A stretch of 64,000 nt of DNA from Nitzschia sp. pyKryTriq1 (lineage: Eukaryota; Bacillariophyta; Bacillariophyceae; Bacillariales; Bacillariaceae): NCBI GenBank assembly GCA_956465555.1, contig OY101122.1, positions 1,375,001 through 1,439,000 on the forward strand, written 5' to 3'. This document shows, piece by piece, positions 41,970 through 53,900 of this stretch; within the stretch, counting starts at the first letter, position 1; every line of letters begins with the position of its first letter. Made by a program: the position numbers and the translations under genes. The notes beneath the pieces were generated by a model that was given only the letters and a program-made list of their open reading frames with translations, was not told where the DNA came from and did no database searches.

Positions 41970-43779
41970 ATGGGTGAACAAGAACATCTCATAAGCTCAA
42001 ATGGAGGATATGGAGCGCTTCACAAGGGCACTAAGGGCGTTAAAATTGTCCCACCAGAGAATGCTTTTCAAGAAGAGCAGCCGTCACCCCGAATGCTCGT
42101 CAAGACTCAAAGTAGTTTCTATGAAGACGCCAGATATTTCAAGAGTGGCAGCATTCCTCATTCAATTGTTCTTGCATTGATTATCGGGATAGTCTGTGGT
42201 GTCGCTTGCTTTATCTACTACAAGATTCTTTTCGTTTCCACAGAGTTTGTTTGGCACACACTTCCGGAAATGATCGTCGTTGATAAATGGCCAGAATGGG
42301 CGTATGTCTTATGGATTCCTTTGGTTGGGTTCCTGATGGCCATCGGAGTGGGATTGACTGTTGTTTACATGGGTGAGCCAGGAGATTTACCATACACGGT
42401 AAAATGCGTACATGACAAGGCCTACGTTGCTATGAGTCACGTAATGCCAATGGTGAGACAAACACTTCGGTCGCAGGAATATTTTTTGTGGACGTTCTTG
42501 GCTCAATCTGCCTTTGCTTGCCGTACATAGGTTTGTGCGTCTCAATTCAGCATTATCGGCGGTGGGAGTCTTGGCCCCGAAGCTCCTCTAGTGGCGATTT
42601 GTGCTAGTTTGGGAGGATTCGTTTCACGTCGCATTTTTCAACAAACGAACAGAAATCTTGTCCGAAAGCACACCCTGATGGTAAGTTATGACAAGGCCTA
42701 CATTTCATTTGTAAATCAGTCGATACCATTGCGCCTCTAATCCTTTCTTCTCAGGGGATGGCAGGTGCACTTGCCGCATTCTTTGGTTGTCCTCTAGGTG
42801 GCTCGTTGTTTGCGATGGAAGTGAACTCCCGTTTTGGAATTGAATACTTTGAGCACACCGTCGGTAAGTCCTCGTTAGTGAACAAAGATATATTACAATT
42901 ACATGTGCTCAAGCTCATGCAACAACTGAATTCAATATGCAAGAGGCCATCTTTGCTGGTGAAATTTGTGTCGTCGTATTCCGTGGACTAGCCGGTATTC
43001 CTTTGGAACCTATCTGGGAAATCACAATCCCAAAACTCGAAAATGCAAAACCAATGTTTGTTGTCTATGGGGCATTCCTTGGATTGGTCGGGTCCTTGAT
43101 TGCCTATATGTTTGCCCAAATGCATACTAATGTCATGGCGCTTTTCTCGAAATTGGACTTGCTTCGCAACGAACGTGCTGTGTATCGAGCTCTCCTTGGA
43201 AGTGTTGTCATCGTATTCATGGGCATGTTGATTCCCCAAACCATGTTTTGGGGGGAGCTCGAATTCCAAACGATTTCTACTATGGGTCCGTCGACGGAAT
43301 TAAATCACATTTGGCCGACCACTGGGTTGATCGGTTTTGAAATGGACAACGGTTGGAAAGCCCTTATAGTTGGTATTGCCAAGTTGATCGCAATTTCATT
43401 TACCGTTGGCGGTGGATACCGTGGGGGCTACATTTTTCCAGCAATGGCGTCCGGTGCAGCATTTGGTAGAGCGATTTTCTATGTCACCCCGTACATCCCA
43501 GTCCAACTTTGTGTCCTTTGTTTGGCGGGCGCAATCAACGTCGCGATCACACGAACGGCCATTGCAAGTACACTCATTCTAGTTTATTTGGCTGGAGAAC
43601 CAAATTCATCTTCTGCCGTTTTGGCGAGCTGCTTGGTGGCGCTGTTTGCTACGGGGTATATGCCTTTCATCAAAACCCAGATCGTTCGGGCCGATATTGA
43701 TTCAAGTTTGTACCATGACGACGATGGACCAGCTATTGAAGATGAGGCACATCCTGCTTCGTCTACGGATAAGGTATAG
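41970..43779 (+). CDS. CLC-family chloride channel or Cl-/H+ antiporter
   Basis: Four exons (41970-42452, 42531-42680, 42755-42863, 42944-43779) give 525 residues with every junction in phase. Exon 2 begins VCASQFSIIGGGSLGPEAPL; the GPEAP element holds the gating glutamate. GGGYRGGYIFPAMASGAAFG (about residue 403) is the conserved GxFxP region that lines the anion path. It belongs to the shorter CLC branch with SLGPEAP instead of GREGP, which also occurs in bacteria and algae. No C-terminal CBS pair is present; the protein ends soon after the last helix in an acidic tail. A dileucine-like start (EQEHLISS) is possible. Whether it is a channel or an exchanger, and in which membrane, cannot be told. 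Confidence 0.88.
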
Positions 43780-44534
43780 CGCATATTATCTCGTAGTTTG
43801 AACATAAAACAAAATGTCTCTTTGGCCCAGGCAGAATATTATGCTAGCTGTAGTAGAGTCGGCGAGCGTTCGTTGCTATGAGTAGTAGCTCTAGATTAGG
43901 TGGTCTTGTATTGAGCGACCTCTCGGCACAGACGCCATCGTACGACTGCACTTTTAAGATAACTGGAAGATCGCAGGAATGAGGAGTATTTCCGAAAGAT
44001 CCCGGTTGGATCATTGTTTCTAGCTCCTCTAGTAGAGACAACTAGCTAGAAATGAAATTTCGAAATCTCATTCCGGAATTGCTTCCGTGTGCCAGCAATG
44101 ATGTTTTGTCAGTAGGTTCGATTCATTCCCGCGGGACCCCTTCCCAGTGTGTCCGGCTGACGCAGTGCTCTCCTGCCTGCATGACATCGCGCATGTCGCG
44201 GCTGCCGACCGTATAAATATTCAATCATGTATATGTTTATTTCGAACCTTCATGCGTGGCACATACAATCAGCACATTGGCGATTTTCGGCTTCGCTGAT
44301 GATGGATCTCCCTCCGAGATCGATGATGTACGTAAAAACAAAATCCCTTGGCTTGGCGATAATAAGCGCCACACGACGACCCGTAACACTCCTATTCTTT
44401 TACTTGTATCGTCCTCACCTCATCGACCTTAACTGGCGATAAACAAGCCCTTCAGAGTTTATTCAGCGGAGTTCTCCTGGGAAGGAGTCGAAACGCATTT
44501 ACGAAGTGAAACTAATTCTTTCCTTGTCGAAACA
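43780..44534. other. intergenic, no gene seen
   Basis: Between the CLC and J-domain genes. A tRNA B-box-like string at 44116 was examined and dismissed. An ATG frame at 44227-44442 has no recognisable content. Confidence 0.5.
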
Positions 44535-45338
44535 ATGGTGTCGGACCCGTATATGATCCTCGGCTTGAACCACGATGCCTCCCCGAATGAAATTAAACGG
44601 GCATATCGAAGTCTGGCTATGAAGCTGCATCCTGATCGGTTGATGTGTAGAGGGGCGTCGCAGGTGGAGATCCAAGCGAGCTCTAGCAAGTTCGCAACTG
44701 TCACCTCCGCATACTCGTTGCTTTCGGATTCCGCTCGGAAACGGCAATATGATCACATCTACAAATACGGGGGCTGCGATGATCCAGGCAGCAGTACATC
44801 ACCAGCACCGCGACCGACCTATAAATCAAACTCTCCCATGAAAAAACCGCAAAAGGGAATCGGTTACACTTTCACTGACCCTGTGGCATATTTGCTCTCA
44901 CAGGGACGAGTCAAGTCGCAAGCTGTGGCTGGGATCTCTATTCCTTCTCGATTTGGAATGGGGCACCCTACTAGTGGCGAGTTTCGAGTGGCAGTATCCA
45001 GTGGAAAAGCGCATGAAGCCGAAAGTGGTTCCTTGCATATTAGATCAACTACCATGCAATTCTCTGGAGGAAAGAAGTTCAACAAGGTCGAAACGACGAC
45101 GATCCATCGAGACGGGAGAAAGGAAGTCCTAATTCAAGGTGATGACTATGTGGAACGACGATTTAGTACGGCTAAGCGAAGGCGGCCTCGCACTCTTCAA
45201 GAGAAGATTGGTTTTGGAAACAACCTGGCGTCTGCAGGAGATGATACCCCGTGGCACGCGCAATTTTTGAAAGACATCAGCTCTAATATTCAGAGATGCA
45301 CCAATCCATCTCTGTGCGGCGCTATCAGTGTTCAATAA
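44535..45338 (+). CDS. J-domain co-chaperone (DnaJ-like)
   Basis: 267 residues, ATG at 44535 (ACAATGG). The J domain covers about residues 4-75: DPYMILGLNHDASPNEIKRA, helix II YRSLAMKLHPDR with the HPD motif (about 31-33) that stimulates Hsp70 ATPase, then a helix III ending SDSARKRQYDHI. The remainder lacks the Gly/Phe and zinc-finger regions, so this is a class C member. It contains TTTIHRDGRKEVLIQGDDYV, a strand-rich patch also seen in DNAJB-type C-terminal halves. The start is short with no signal peptide; a cytosolic or nuclear location is assumed. Confidence 0.88.
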   Translation: MVSDPYMILGLNHDASPNEIKRAYRSLAMKLHPDRLMCRGASQVEIQASSSKFATVTSAYSLLSDSARKRQYDHIYKYGGCDDPGSSTSPAPRPTYKSNSPMKKPQKGIGYTFTDPVAYLLSQGRVKSQAVAGISIPSRFGMGHPTSGEFRVAVSSGKAHEAESGSLHIRSTTMQFSGGKKFNKVETTTIHRDGRKEVLIQGDDYVERRFSTAKRRRPRTLQEKIGFGNNLASAGDDTPWHAQFLKDISSNIQRCTNPSLCGAISVQ

Positions 45339-45644
45339 TACCGACTGGAGAATGAGTTACCCGTGTCCGTGCCATCTACAAGGCTGGGATCTTGGAGATC
45401 ACCAGCTCGGGGTTAAACCCCGAACGAACATGAATCAATCAACTCATATGTAACACACCTAGACGCTATCATCGAGAAACGACGGTCGACTATTGTCGAG
45501 CTCCAATCTACAGCGGGGGTGAGCATTCGCAATCACCCCACATGCTTTCATTATTCTTGACTCCTTTATTGCCATTGTAATAATATGTCGATCTTTCTGG
45601 TACCGTCTATCATTGCCTATCGCAGTTAAACGTTCTCAATTATT
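45339..45644. other. convergent intergenic stretch
   Basis: 3' flanks of the J-domain and kinase-like genes. Nothing recognised. Confidence 0.5.
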
Positions 45645-46709
45645 TCAGGTATGTATATCTTGTAGCAGGTCAAAGCGTCGTCTTCCACCCAAGAATTTCA
45701 GGTCCTCTTCACTGGGTTCCCACTGTCCTGGCAGTGGTTGTACGACTGGACGTTTCCATTTCATGCCCCCTTTTACCCTTGGTTTGGTTGCGTCCACTAG
45801 CATTTGTCGTTGCGAGTCTTCATCGTGCCACCTCCACCAAATGTTGAACAGATTTACAAGGTTGCGCCCGGATGACATCCATTGGTCGTCCCAGACAAAG
45901 GCATCACCAAAATCAATAATATACAGCCTTCCTGTCATTGGATTTACCACAAAATTGGGAGCTGTGAAATCTCGATGTACTATTGAATGCTGCAAAAGAA
46001 TACACCGAATGAAGAGAAGTTGTATGTCAAACTCGCGAGGAATGGGGGCCTCCCAGAGAGTCGACGAAGCGATTTCTTCTTCTACTAATGTCAGCGTTTC
46101 GTCGTCTGAATACAAGAGCCGCGCAGTTATTCCAGAGTCTTGCAAAAGGATCAAGCAGCGCTTTACATGATGGTATGTAGATTCCGAGCGAAATACCTTG
46201 ACGACTCCTCGACAATTCGGCTGGAGGATGATGTTGGGCCCGGCGTCATCCTGCTCTTCTTGAGGGCATTGGAGCACCAAATTTCTCCCCGTATGATCGG
46301 TGGGTACCATCATTTCGATTTGATGATCCAGTTCTTCTTTTGACATTAGCTTCAGGGGAACTGGCTGGGCGTTTGCCAATGACACCGACAACTGGGGACA
46401 CGCTGTGTCAGGGTCTACCAGGTAGTCCACAAGGTGCCGAGCCATCAGTTCCTGTTGAAAGTATGCCCCAGTCACATTACCTTTCATCAGACGATAGAAA
46501 AGAAAGGCATGTCGACAAATGGCAAGAAGGAAAAGCAAAAAGCCGACCACCCATCGGACATGAAACATCGATAGCCTTTGTCTTCTTCGCAGTAGACCAT
46601 CGCGCCATTTTCGTAGAGTGGGAGACCTTCGGTGTAGATGATTCAACACTGAGTCTTTGGTCTGGCTATTTCGCCGACGAGAGCGTAGCTGTGGAGAGTT
46701 TCTCTTCAT
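45645..46709 (-). CDS. membrane-anchored protein-kinase-like protein
   Basis: 354 residues from the first ATG (46709); the open frame upstream begins at TTG. The N-terminal approximately 48 residues are very basic (RSRRRNSQ, RRSPTLRKWRDGLLRRRQR). One helix (VRWVVGFLLFLLAICRHAFLF, about 51-70) follows, a type II arrangement common for Golgi proteins. The luminal part has a kinase-like core: GVVKVFRSESTYHHVKR (candidate Lys), ILLQHSIVHRDFTAPNFVV (HRD about 245 with Asn) and LYIIDFGDAFVW (DFG about 265). No glycine loop is clear. It could be a divergent secretory-pathway kinase or a pseudokinase. I recognise no named family. Confidence 0.68.
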   Translation of the reverse strand: MKRNSPQLRSRRRNSQTKDSVLNHLHRRSPTLRKWRDGLLRRRQRLSMFHVRWVVGFLLFLLAICRHAFLFYRLMKGNVTGAYFQQELMARHLVDYLVDPDTACPQLSVSLANAQPVPLKLMSKEELDHQIEMMVPTDHTGRNLVLQCPQEEQDDAGPNIILQPNCRGVVKVFRSESTYHHVKRCLILLQDSGITARLLYSDDETLTLVEEEIASSTLWEAPIPREFDIQLLFIRCILLQHSIVHRDFTAPNFVVNPMTGRLYIIDFGDAFVWDDQWMSSGRNLVNLFNIWWRWHDEDSQRQMLVDATKPRVKGGMKWKRPVVQPLPGQWEPSEEDLKFLGGRRRFDLLQDIHT

Positions 46710-47901
46710 GAAACATGCATTTAAACTTTCTTCTACTGGTAAAAGGCAATCAATGGTAAATGGTAGCAAGCAACAAGAGCATCATGAGAGATGAGAGAAT
46801 AAAAGAAACAAAAAATGGGTTCGTCTTGGCTACCCCCAACGAACGAAGGACAGACAAGAAGTCGAACGAACACCCAAACCTGAAACTGTTGATTTAGCAA
46901 TTCTGAATCCTATGATCTCTTGTATACTTCTAGTACACGTCAAGAATGCTATAGTCTAGTGACTTGATTCTGTTTTTAGGTAGATGTTGATTTTATATAC
47001 TGTGTAGACTAAGATTCATTCAATAAAGTGAGCTTTTCTCTCATGTTGTTCATGTTCGTTGTTTGTTGTTTTTTGGATACTCTTCGAAAGGAAGGAAGTC
47101 ATAATGACTTTTGATTAATAGGACTAATGCGTGGAAATATTTCATCCAACACACTCCTGCTGACCAATCTGGGGAACGGTGCTGGTGAAATTCATGATGA
47201 TGTCGCGAAAATATTGAAACTTGGATCCAACCACCGGCCCGCGATTACCAGTCAGCCCCCTCAGGCCTAACGGTGTTCATGTACCCAAACGAAACGGGAG
47301 AGGAAAGGTGGTCGCAAAAGCAAGGGAGATGGCATACAGGATCCCGACGACTGTGCGGACCGAAGCGACCAATGAACGAGATGACAGGAACTGGAGACGA
47401 TATGAACAGTTCCTCCTCGACCTGGACCTTGATCAACACAAGGTCGATCTCCTAGGCCAACGAATTATTTCACTAACAGTACTATACCATCGGTCTACAG
47501 TGTCCGAGAGAGTTGAGGGTTTGTTGGCGCCTGCGCCACCGCGTTTTTCGGGCGCTTGGCGATTTCAATCGGATGAATCATAAATATTTCGACCCAGAGG
47601 ACTACAAAGCGCAGCAAGCACTGCAAGCACTGGATGCTGAGATGAAGCACAGCCCACCGTCGAACAGAACAGCGAAATCAGTCATCATCTCGCAAAACTG
47701 CACGATGTGTTACGATCCGAAGTACGATAATATTGATGGGTGAGGTGACCGTCGCCCGTCGCAGATGAGTTGTTCTTGTCGTGTCGATGCAGTCTCTTTG
47801 TCCTCAGAATCACCACGACAGTCTTACCGGTATTCTATCACGTCTTGAAAACCAACAGTACGAGTAGACATTAGTATCTGGCATAATCAAAATATCTCAA
47901 A
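46710..47901. other. intergenic with a dispersed-repeat copy
   Basis: No supported gene. The frame at 47221-47583 begins at TTG and overlaps others without family similarity. Bases 46827-46886 match the 163-base repeat. Confidence 0.5.
46827..46886 (-). repeat. partial inverted copy of the 163-bp repeat
   Basis: The reverse complement matches the last 60 bases of the repeat at 21261-21423 and 21457-21619 (GGTTTGGGTGTTCGTTCGAC ... TTGGGGGTAGCCA) without a mismatch that I could find. Confidence 0.85.
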
Positions 47902-48870
47902 ATGGGTGAACGCAAAATTGTGAACAAGTACATCCCCTCGGATTTCGATCCCAAATTGATCCCCCGGGGCACCAAGCTCTCCAAGAAGGACGGGACAGTC
48001 CCCGTGCGTATGATGCTTCCCTTTAGCGTCCAGTGTGAGACGTGCCATACTTTCTTGTATCGTGGTCGCAAATTCAATTCCAAGAAGGAAGCCATGGGTG
48101 GGCCCGATGGCCGCTATTTAGGCATTCAACGGTGGCGCTTCTACATCAAATGTACACACTGTGCACGGACGATATCCTTCTTGACAGATCCGAAGAATGC
48201 CGATTATGAAATGGAAAGCGGGGGGACGCGGAACTATGAAGTATATAAAGACAAGGCGAAAACAGAGGAGGAGTCGGCCCAGGAAAAGGATCAGGAAGAA
48301 AAAGAAGACCTTATGAAAGCTCTGGAAAATCGAGTGTTGGATAGTCAACGAGAAATGGCTGATCTCGACAATCTAGAAGAAATCAAGGCCATGAATCGTC
48401 GACACGTAAAGTTGCTTTCGACTTCGGACGAGGGGTTTGATGCTGACGCCAAGGCAGTCATGGCCGCCCGGAAAGCCAGGGAGGAACAGGCTCAGAAGGA
48501 TGAAAACTTGAACGAGTATGGTATTACGGAAGAAGAGGAAGACCTGGTCAAGTCTATCAAGTTCGGTAAAGCTCTCACAGGCGAGGACAATGTTGTGCGA
48601 CTCAACGACGACGATGAAAAGGCAGAAGAAGAACGTCGTCGCAAGGAAGTAGAGCGAATCCAGGCTCAGCAACGTGAAGTCGAAAGGGCTGCTGCGCCAG
48701 CCAAAAAGTCCATCCCCGTCATCAAAGTCAAACGCAAAAAGGCTGCTCCCCCCAATGGCGATAACGAGAAAACAAAGAAGAGCCGAGTAGGAGAAGCACC
48801 TGCCCCCTCCGTTCCATCAGGGCTTGCTGGATTGCTTGGTGACTATGGTTCGGATTCCGATTCGAACTAG
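47902..48870 (+). CDS. YJU2: spliceosome factor YJU2 (CWC16/CCDC94 family)
   Basis: Step-one splicing factor that joins the activated spliceosome. 322 residues in one exon. The N-terminal domain starts MGERKIVNKYIPSDFDPKLI and has two CxxC pairs, QCETCHTFLYRGRKFNSKKE and KCTHCARTISF, that bind zinc. FYIKCTHCARTISFLTDPKN and the NADYEMESGGTRNYE block are diagnostic of YJU2 rather than CCDC130. The C-terminal half is a charged coiled coil (EEESAQEKDQEEKEDLMKAL) with a Lys-rich tail ending LLGDYGSDSDSN. It converges with HCAR; the stops are 49 bases apart. Confidence 0.95.
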   Translation: MGERKIVNKYIPSDFDPKLIPRGTKLSKKDGTVPVRMMLPFSVQCETCHTFLYRGRKFNSKKEAMGGPDGRYLGIQRWRFYIKCTHCARTISFLTDPKNADYEMESGGTRNYEVYKDKAKTEEESAQEKDQEEKEDLMKALENRVLDSQREMADLDNLEEIKAMNRRHVKLLSTSDEGFDADAKAVMAARKAREEQAQKDENLNEYGITEEEEDLVKSIKFGKALTGEDNVVRLNDDDEKAEEERRRKEVERIQAQQREVERAAAPAKKSIPVIKVKRKKAAPPNGDNEKTKKSRVGEAPAPSVPSGLAGLLGDYGSDSDSN

Positions 48871-48919
48871 TACTTAGTAGCAGCGACCGCTCAAAAAACA
48901 AAAATGGCTTCAGCATGTT

Positions 48920-50539
48920 TTATATCGTGGTGATTTCTTTTTTGGTCTTGGAAGAAATTTCTTTGGATAATTTTGTCATGACCTGATCGTTTTCAATATA
49001 ATAATCGACAATATCGCGGGCGTACCGGGGAAGACAAATCATGGCTCTCTCTTCACCCCACACGTCGAGGACATGAAGATAATTTCGAAGAATGTGGTAA
49101 TCAATCGAATATCGAGCAAAACTGATTCCTTTCGGTCCTACGTTTCGCATGGCAAAGGCCATGATCTCGCCAAGCCAACCAGGCATTCCGCTTTCGGGGA
49201 CTGGTTTGCCTACCATCTTCATGACCAACGAGTCAGAGCCTACAGTAGCAGTGGCCAATTTCTCGTGGGATCCACTGCCCGATGTGGGTTTTCCGAGCAC
49301 GACACGGGAGGCGTCCATCGCGGCTTGGACCATGCGGGCACCCCGCGCGTTTCGAATGGTCAGCGTCTGATACGATTGGTCCATTCTCGAATTGGGGTCC
49401 AAGGGAGCACCCATGTATCCAACGACCACGTCGGCTAGACCGTTGGTGTAGTCAAAGCAAGAAAGACATGATGGCGCAATGGAAGCTTCGGCAATTGACC
49501 CAGGCAACGTAAAATAGGGTTTTGTCACGTACGAATCCTCCATTTTCACGTGCACCTTGAAATCCTGCATGAATTCGTATCCTTGAATATTTTTGCTGCT
49601 ATCTATTTGGACCCCGTTTTCCAAAAAGTTCCGTACAGCTTCGGGCGTTGGACTGTTGTCGGCACAGTTGGTACCAAGGACGTATACTTGCTCCAGCCCA
49701 AGGTCATCTTGCACTGCCCGGAATGCTGTGGGTAATAGGCATGATGTTTCGTGAAAGTGCAAGAATCTCAGATTTGGCGCTCAGGCAAACAGTAGCGTCC
49801 GCCATTCACTGCAATGCACTACACTCAGTGATCGCTTACCTTGGACAGCGCATCCGACACCGCAAAATAAGAGCTTTTGAATGGACTGATCGGCTTTTAT
49901 TTCATCGAGCACGCGAAGACTGGGAGCCAAGGCTGGTTTTACCCCTCGGCCCTTCAAGACCATTTCCGCAGTCTTGGCGACGATAGGTTCTGGTGAGGAC
50001 CACTCGCCACCCTCTTGATTGGAAATACAAACCACTGCGTCGACCATCCCAGATTCCAGTGCTGCCAATGCAATACCGGTAACGCAACCTGTCCATCGAG
50101 CGTTCTCCACGGTTCCTTGAGCCAAAGCGACAGGTTGGTGTAGCACGCCGAATCGGGCTTCTTCCGCTACACGTACTGCATCGTCGTTCTTATTGGAAGA
50201 AGACGATGACGACCAAACCATGTCGGATAGTTTTCGTTTTCGACCGTGTATTTTTTTCTCCATGGAATCCATTCGAGCCATCCCCTCGTCGAGAAACGCA
50301 CATGCTTCTGTGACTTTGGACACGAACGAAGTTTCGCACAGACCGCATTTGGAACAGTGCTCTTTGGCAGGAAATCGATCAGGCCAGCCCGACGGGTCAA
50401 TAGGAGTCGCTGTTGAATGATGAAGGTAGTGTGCCCTGCAAGGAGGCTTTGTGGACGATAGTAATTTACACGACGTCAGTGCATGGGCGGTTGTCAACGC
50501 CGCCAGCAGCGAAGGGATCCAGGTTCTCGTTGCCACCAT
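48920..50539 (-). CDS. HCAR: 7-hydroxymethyl-chlorophyll a reductase (F420H2-dehydrogenase beta family)
   Basis: Iron-sulfur flavoprotein reducing 7-hydroxymethyl-chlorophyll a to chlorophyll a in the plastid. Exons 49840-50539 and 48920-49725 over a 114-base intron (GTAAGC...CACAG) give 501 residues. HCSKCGLCET is the first cluster motif. RWTGCVTGIALAALESGMVD, LLFCGVGCAVQAFRAV, GTNCADN and APSCLSCFDYTNGLADVVVG follow in the plant order. The C-terminal GPKGISFARYSIDYHILRNY matches plant HCAR. The ATG at 50539 gives MVATRTWIPSLLAALTTAHA, a signal-peptide-like start suited to a diatom plastid protein, though Phe at the cut site is not seen. Diatoms lack chlorophyll b, so the substrate may differ. 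An upstream TTG frame extension is ignored. Confidence 0.9.
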
Positions 50540-50986
50540 GATGTCTTGACGATGTTGAGATTTGAGAATTGCCTCTTTCAGATCCAAACTGGATAATCCT
50601 CTCAGATCACGATGAGGAGTCGTCGCGATGCTCAAGTCAAGGTGTTGCTTTCGTTTGCCATTGTCAAAGTGAAAGCTTGATCTCTGATCTCGGTTGTTGT
50701 TTTGTTGTGCGAGGTTTGTGGTTGCTTAGAAAAGAAAAAGATCTTTGTGACGTTGTGCTGTCCTGTCCGTCGACCATGCGGGCGAAGCGACGTCGATTTG
50801 CACGGCGGGCGCGCGCCAAATTCTGAAAACATCCGCAGAAAAAAGCTTCTTTCGGACTTCCAACCTTTTCAGCTACAGTCCGAACTGTATCATTCAAGAA
50901 TGATATATGATGGATCGTGGCATTCTTGCTTCCACCTAAGCCATTGATCGACCCCGACAGTGGATTGACCTCCAAATCAGACCGCC
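50540..50986. other. divergent promoter region
   Basis: Between HCAR (minus) and the gene at 50987 (plus). No gene seen; a shared regulatory region is likely from orientation. Confidence 0.5.
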
Positions 50987-53900
50987 ATGTCGTTTGTTCC
51001 CGACGGCGACGATGACAATGACAATGGCGCTGCTAGCGTCGAAGTAAATGATTCGAATGGAATGCCGGGTTCTTCTACTTCGATTGGCAAGATTGATAGA
51101 ACAACGAATGATGATATGCTGACGCCCCTCGTTGAGAGTAGAAAGAAGTCGAATGCCATGCCATTAGTCACGAACTCTGGTCAAGGACAGCGGCAGCGGT
51201 CTTCGTCGCCAGCGTGGGAGAGAGAACACGCCTGCGATGATGATTCTTCTTCGTCTACTAGTACGGTACGACAACTTGTGGAACGGAAAGTCATACCACC
51301 GACGTTGCACTCACATTGGAAGCACGATTATTCGTTTATTGTTGCAGGAAAGCGATGAATCAGACGGCGAATCCACTCCGTTTCCAACCTTTGATTACGG
51401 AGAGTATCATTCGCAGCCGGATGCTTTGCTATCGACGCTGGTAGGTAGTCTTTCGGTGGTGGTGATGGCTGCTGGTGCATCCAGTCGTGGTTCAGCTGTC
51501 GTCCCCATTGGTGTTCTCAGTTTTCGTTGCTCATCTGCTTTCATTCAACAGGAGACTCAGTCCAACAATTGGTCGTCGCCCACGAGACATGCAACTGGGA
51601 GTTCTGTTTCCGCTTCGACCAAAGAGAGAGGAGCTTCTTCTTCGAGTCTTGCTGTGGCGGAAGAGCGTGGCGACTTCCAGGCAAGTGGGTCCTCTCGAAG
51701 TTTGGCTTCAATACCTCCAGCACTTTCATGCGGCAAGGGAGTAGGAGTTCTGACTGTCGGGCGGCTTCTTCCTTGGCTAGTCCACTTTCTCAGTCAGATT
51801 CGGCGAGAAGCAAACCGGCGTCGTATTGCCAATGTCTCCTGCTCCCAGCCCCACTGCAGATTTTCTTATATGGGGTCGTATCATCTATCTCTTGGAGACT
51901 TGGGTTTGATGAAGTGTGTTTGGGTCGAGATGTTTTGCTGGCTTTGCACACATCCGTCACAGTGGGACCGCTTGGCACTCTTGGAGCAGTCAGCACCCAA
52001 CCGATGGTCGCAATCGTCTCATGCTCAACAACAAGCTACCACCAAAGAGTATCGATATAGCTTGCTGAATATCATTCGAGGAAAGGGTGGATACATGCCC
52101 TCGCACTTTCGGATGAGTAGACGACTGGTTCGAATCGAGACTCGGCGCCGCGAATTGCTCGCAATTATACCTTATGGTTCCGATCAGGAATATGGCATCA
52201 TCAAGCAAACAACCGAGGGTGACAAAACATTATCTTCACAGCAGCTATGGGAGACGGCGTTGATTGTAGGGTTCTGTGCTTGGAAGCATCACGAATCATC
52301 ATCCAAGCACCAGAAGTACGACAACTCAAACTCATTGGGACGATCAGAAACACACGCCCTACCGGAAGATATGATGGTGCTCAACCCACCAGCATTGGAC
52401 CAAAAGAAGGAAAACCAGATACAGCCGACTACTCAAGTTCTCAATCAAGAAACTGTGCACGAGAAAACAGAGCTGCCGATTCGCACGAGGAAGAAATACA
52501 AAGATACTTTGGATTCTTCTGAGGTGCCTTCCAAGCGCTTGAGGAGACCATCTACTGTCAACGACCTCAATCGCGTGCTCCTGGAGGAAAAATCGCGACG
52601 AAATAAGGCTCGGGCAAAAGAAATTTCAATGCTTCAACGTTTTGGTCTATGCTCGGGCCAGGACCCTAATGAAGATTTGTTCGAATCTGACACAGAGATG
52701 GACGACTCAAATATTGATGAGTCGTCAATGATGAAAATGAGCGATTCAAAGCTACTTCGACTTAGCCAGTCGGACCTTCCAGGACCGCCTCTGCGATGTG
52801 GAAGCCCAAGCTCTTTGGATCGAAGACTAAAGCGGAAATTTCCCAGTATTCCAATTACAAACGGGGAAGAACTTTTGGAGGAGCAGCAGCTGATAAACAA
52901 ACGTTCTAAGCATAATACGAAGCCAGAAATGGGAGTGGATCAAGAGCCCATTGTGCTACTCGCCGGAACGTATGTACCACAGAAGTCAGTTCTTACAAAT
53001 CCAGGGGAGGAAGGTGGTGCAAACTCGACCATTTGTCGCTCCGACGATGAGTCGGGGGAGGCGGCGATACCTTCTCATTCGACGCCAACGAGCCCTTTGT
53101 TGCCATCAATGCTGGACTATGATGATACGTCGTCTGCTCATTCAGCGCCGCCCCCTTTGTCAGCTGACATGGAGAGTCAAGTTTCCCCCGGTCAGAAACC
53201 TGACCCTCTCGCAAGCCGTGTGTCACCTTTGACTTACGATGATGACATCGAGCTCAGCGAAAGTGCCAAGTCCATGCTACAAGCGCTTGAAAACAGGCAT
53301 TTTCAGCAACGCAATGCAGATCATCCCGATAATGGTGTTGACCAGGCCGACCAAACCGAGCATCTTGAGACGACTTCGAAACTGTCTAGACGTGAGAGGA
53401 AGCAGCAGCGAAAGGAGGCAAAGGAGAAACGAAGGGAAGCAAAGAAGAAGCGAAAAAAGGTGAAACGTTCGAAGAAAAAGCTAGATGCTCCGTTCACCTC
53501 GGTACCGAGATCCCCTCCAACTGCGTCTCAAAAGGAAATAGACGAGGGCAGGTATTCAAAATCAGGCGCAAACTTTGTCGCCAAGCCAAACGAGATCCGC
53601 ACGGTATGCAAGCCTGACGCGAAATACTCCAAGACGATTGATCTTGTATCGTCACAGGCAGACCCCCACTTAGATACTACTGCGCACGAAGACAAGCTCC
53701 ACTTCGATCAATGCATTACAAGTGCCACCGATTCCAGCAAACGGCAACAACATGAACCTGCTCCGCCAAGTCCAGCCGCAATGATCGGCCCGCCGCTTTT
53801 GACCCCGCCAGCTCATAGTAGGATTCAGGCACCAGCGCACGTGGAAGAGCGCACACAACAGCAGGAATTGTCCGCAGTCAGATTGCTCTGTTCAGAATCT

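Noticed and set aside
44110-44130. tRNA B-box-like GGTTCGATTCATT
   Set aside because: No matching A box, acceptor stem or anticodon arm around it.
47221-47743. two overlapping frames upstream of YJU2
   Set aside because: The first begins at TTG, neither shows a family feature, and no splice sites join them.
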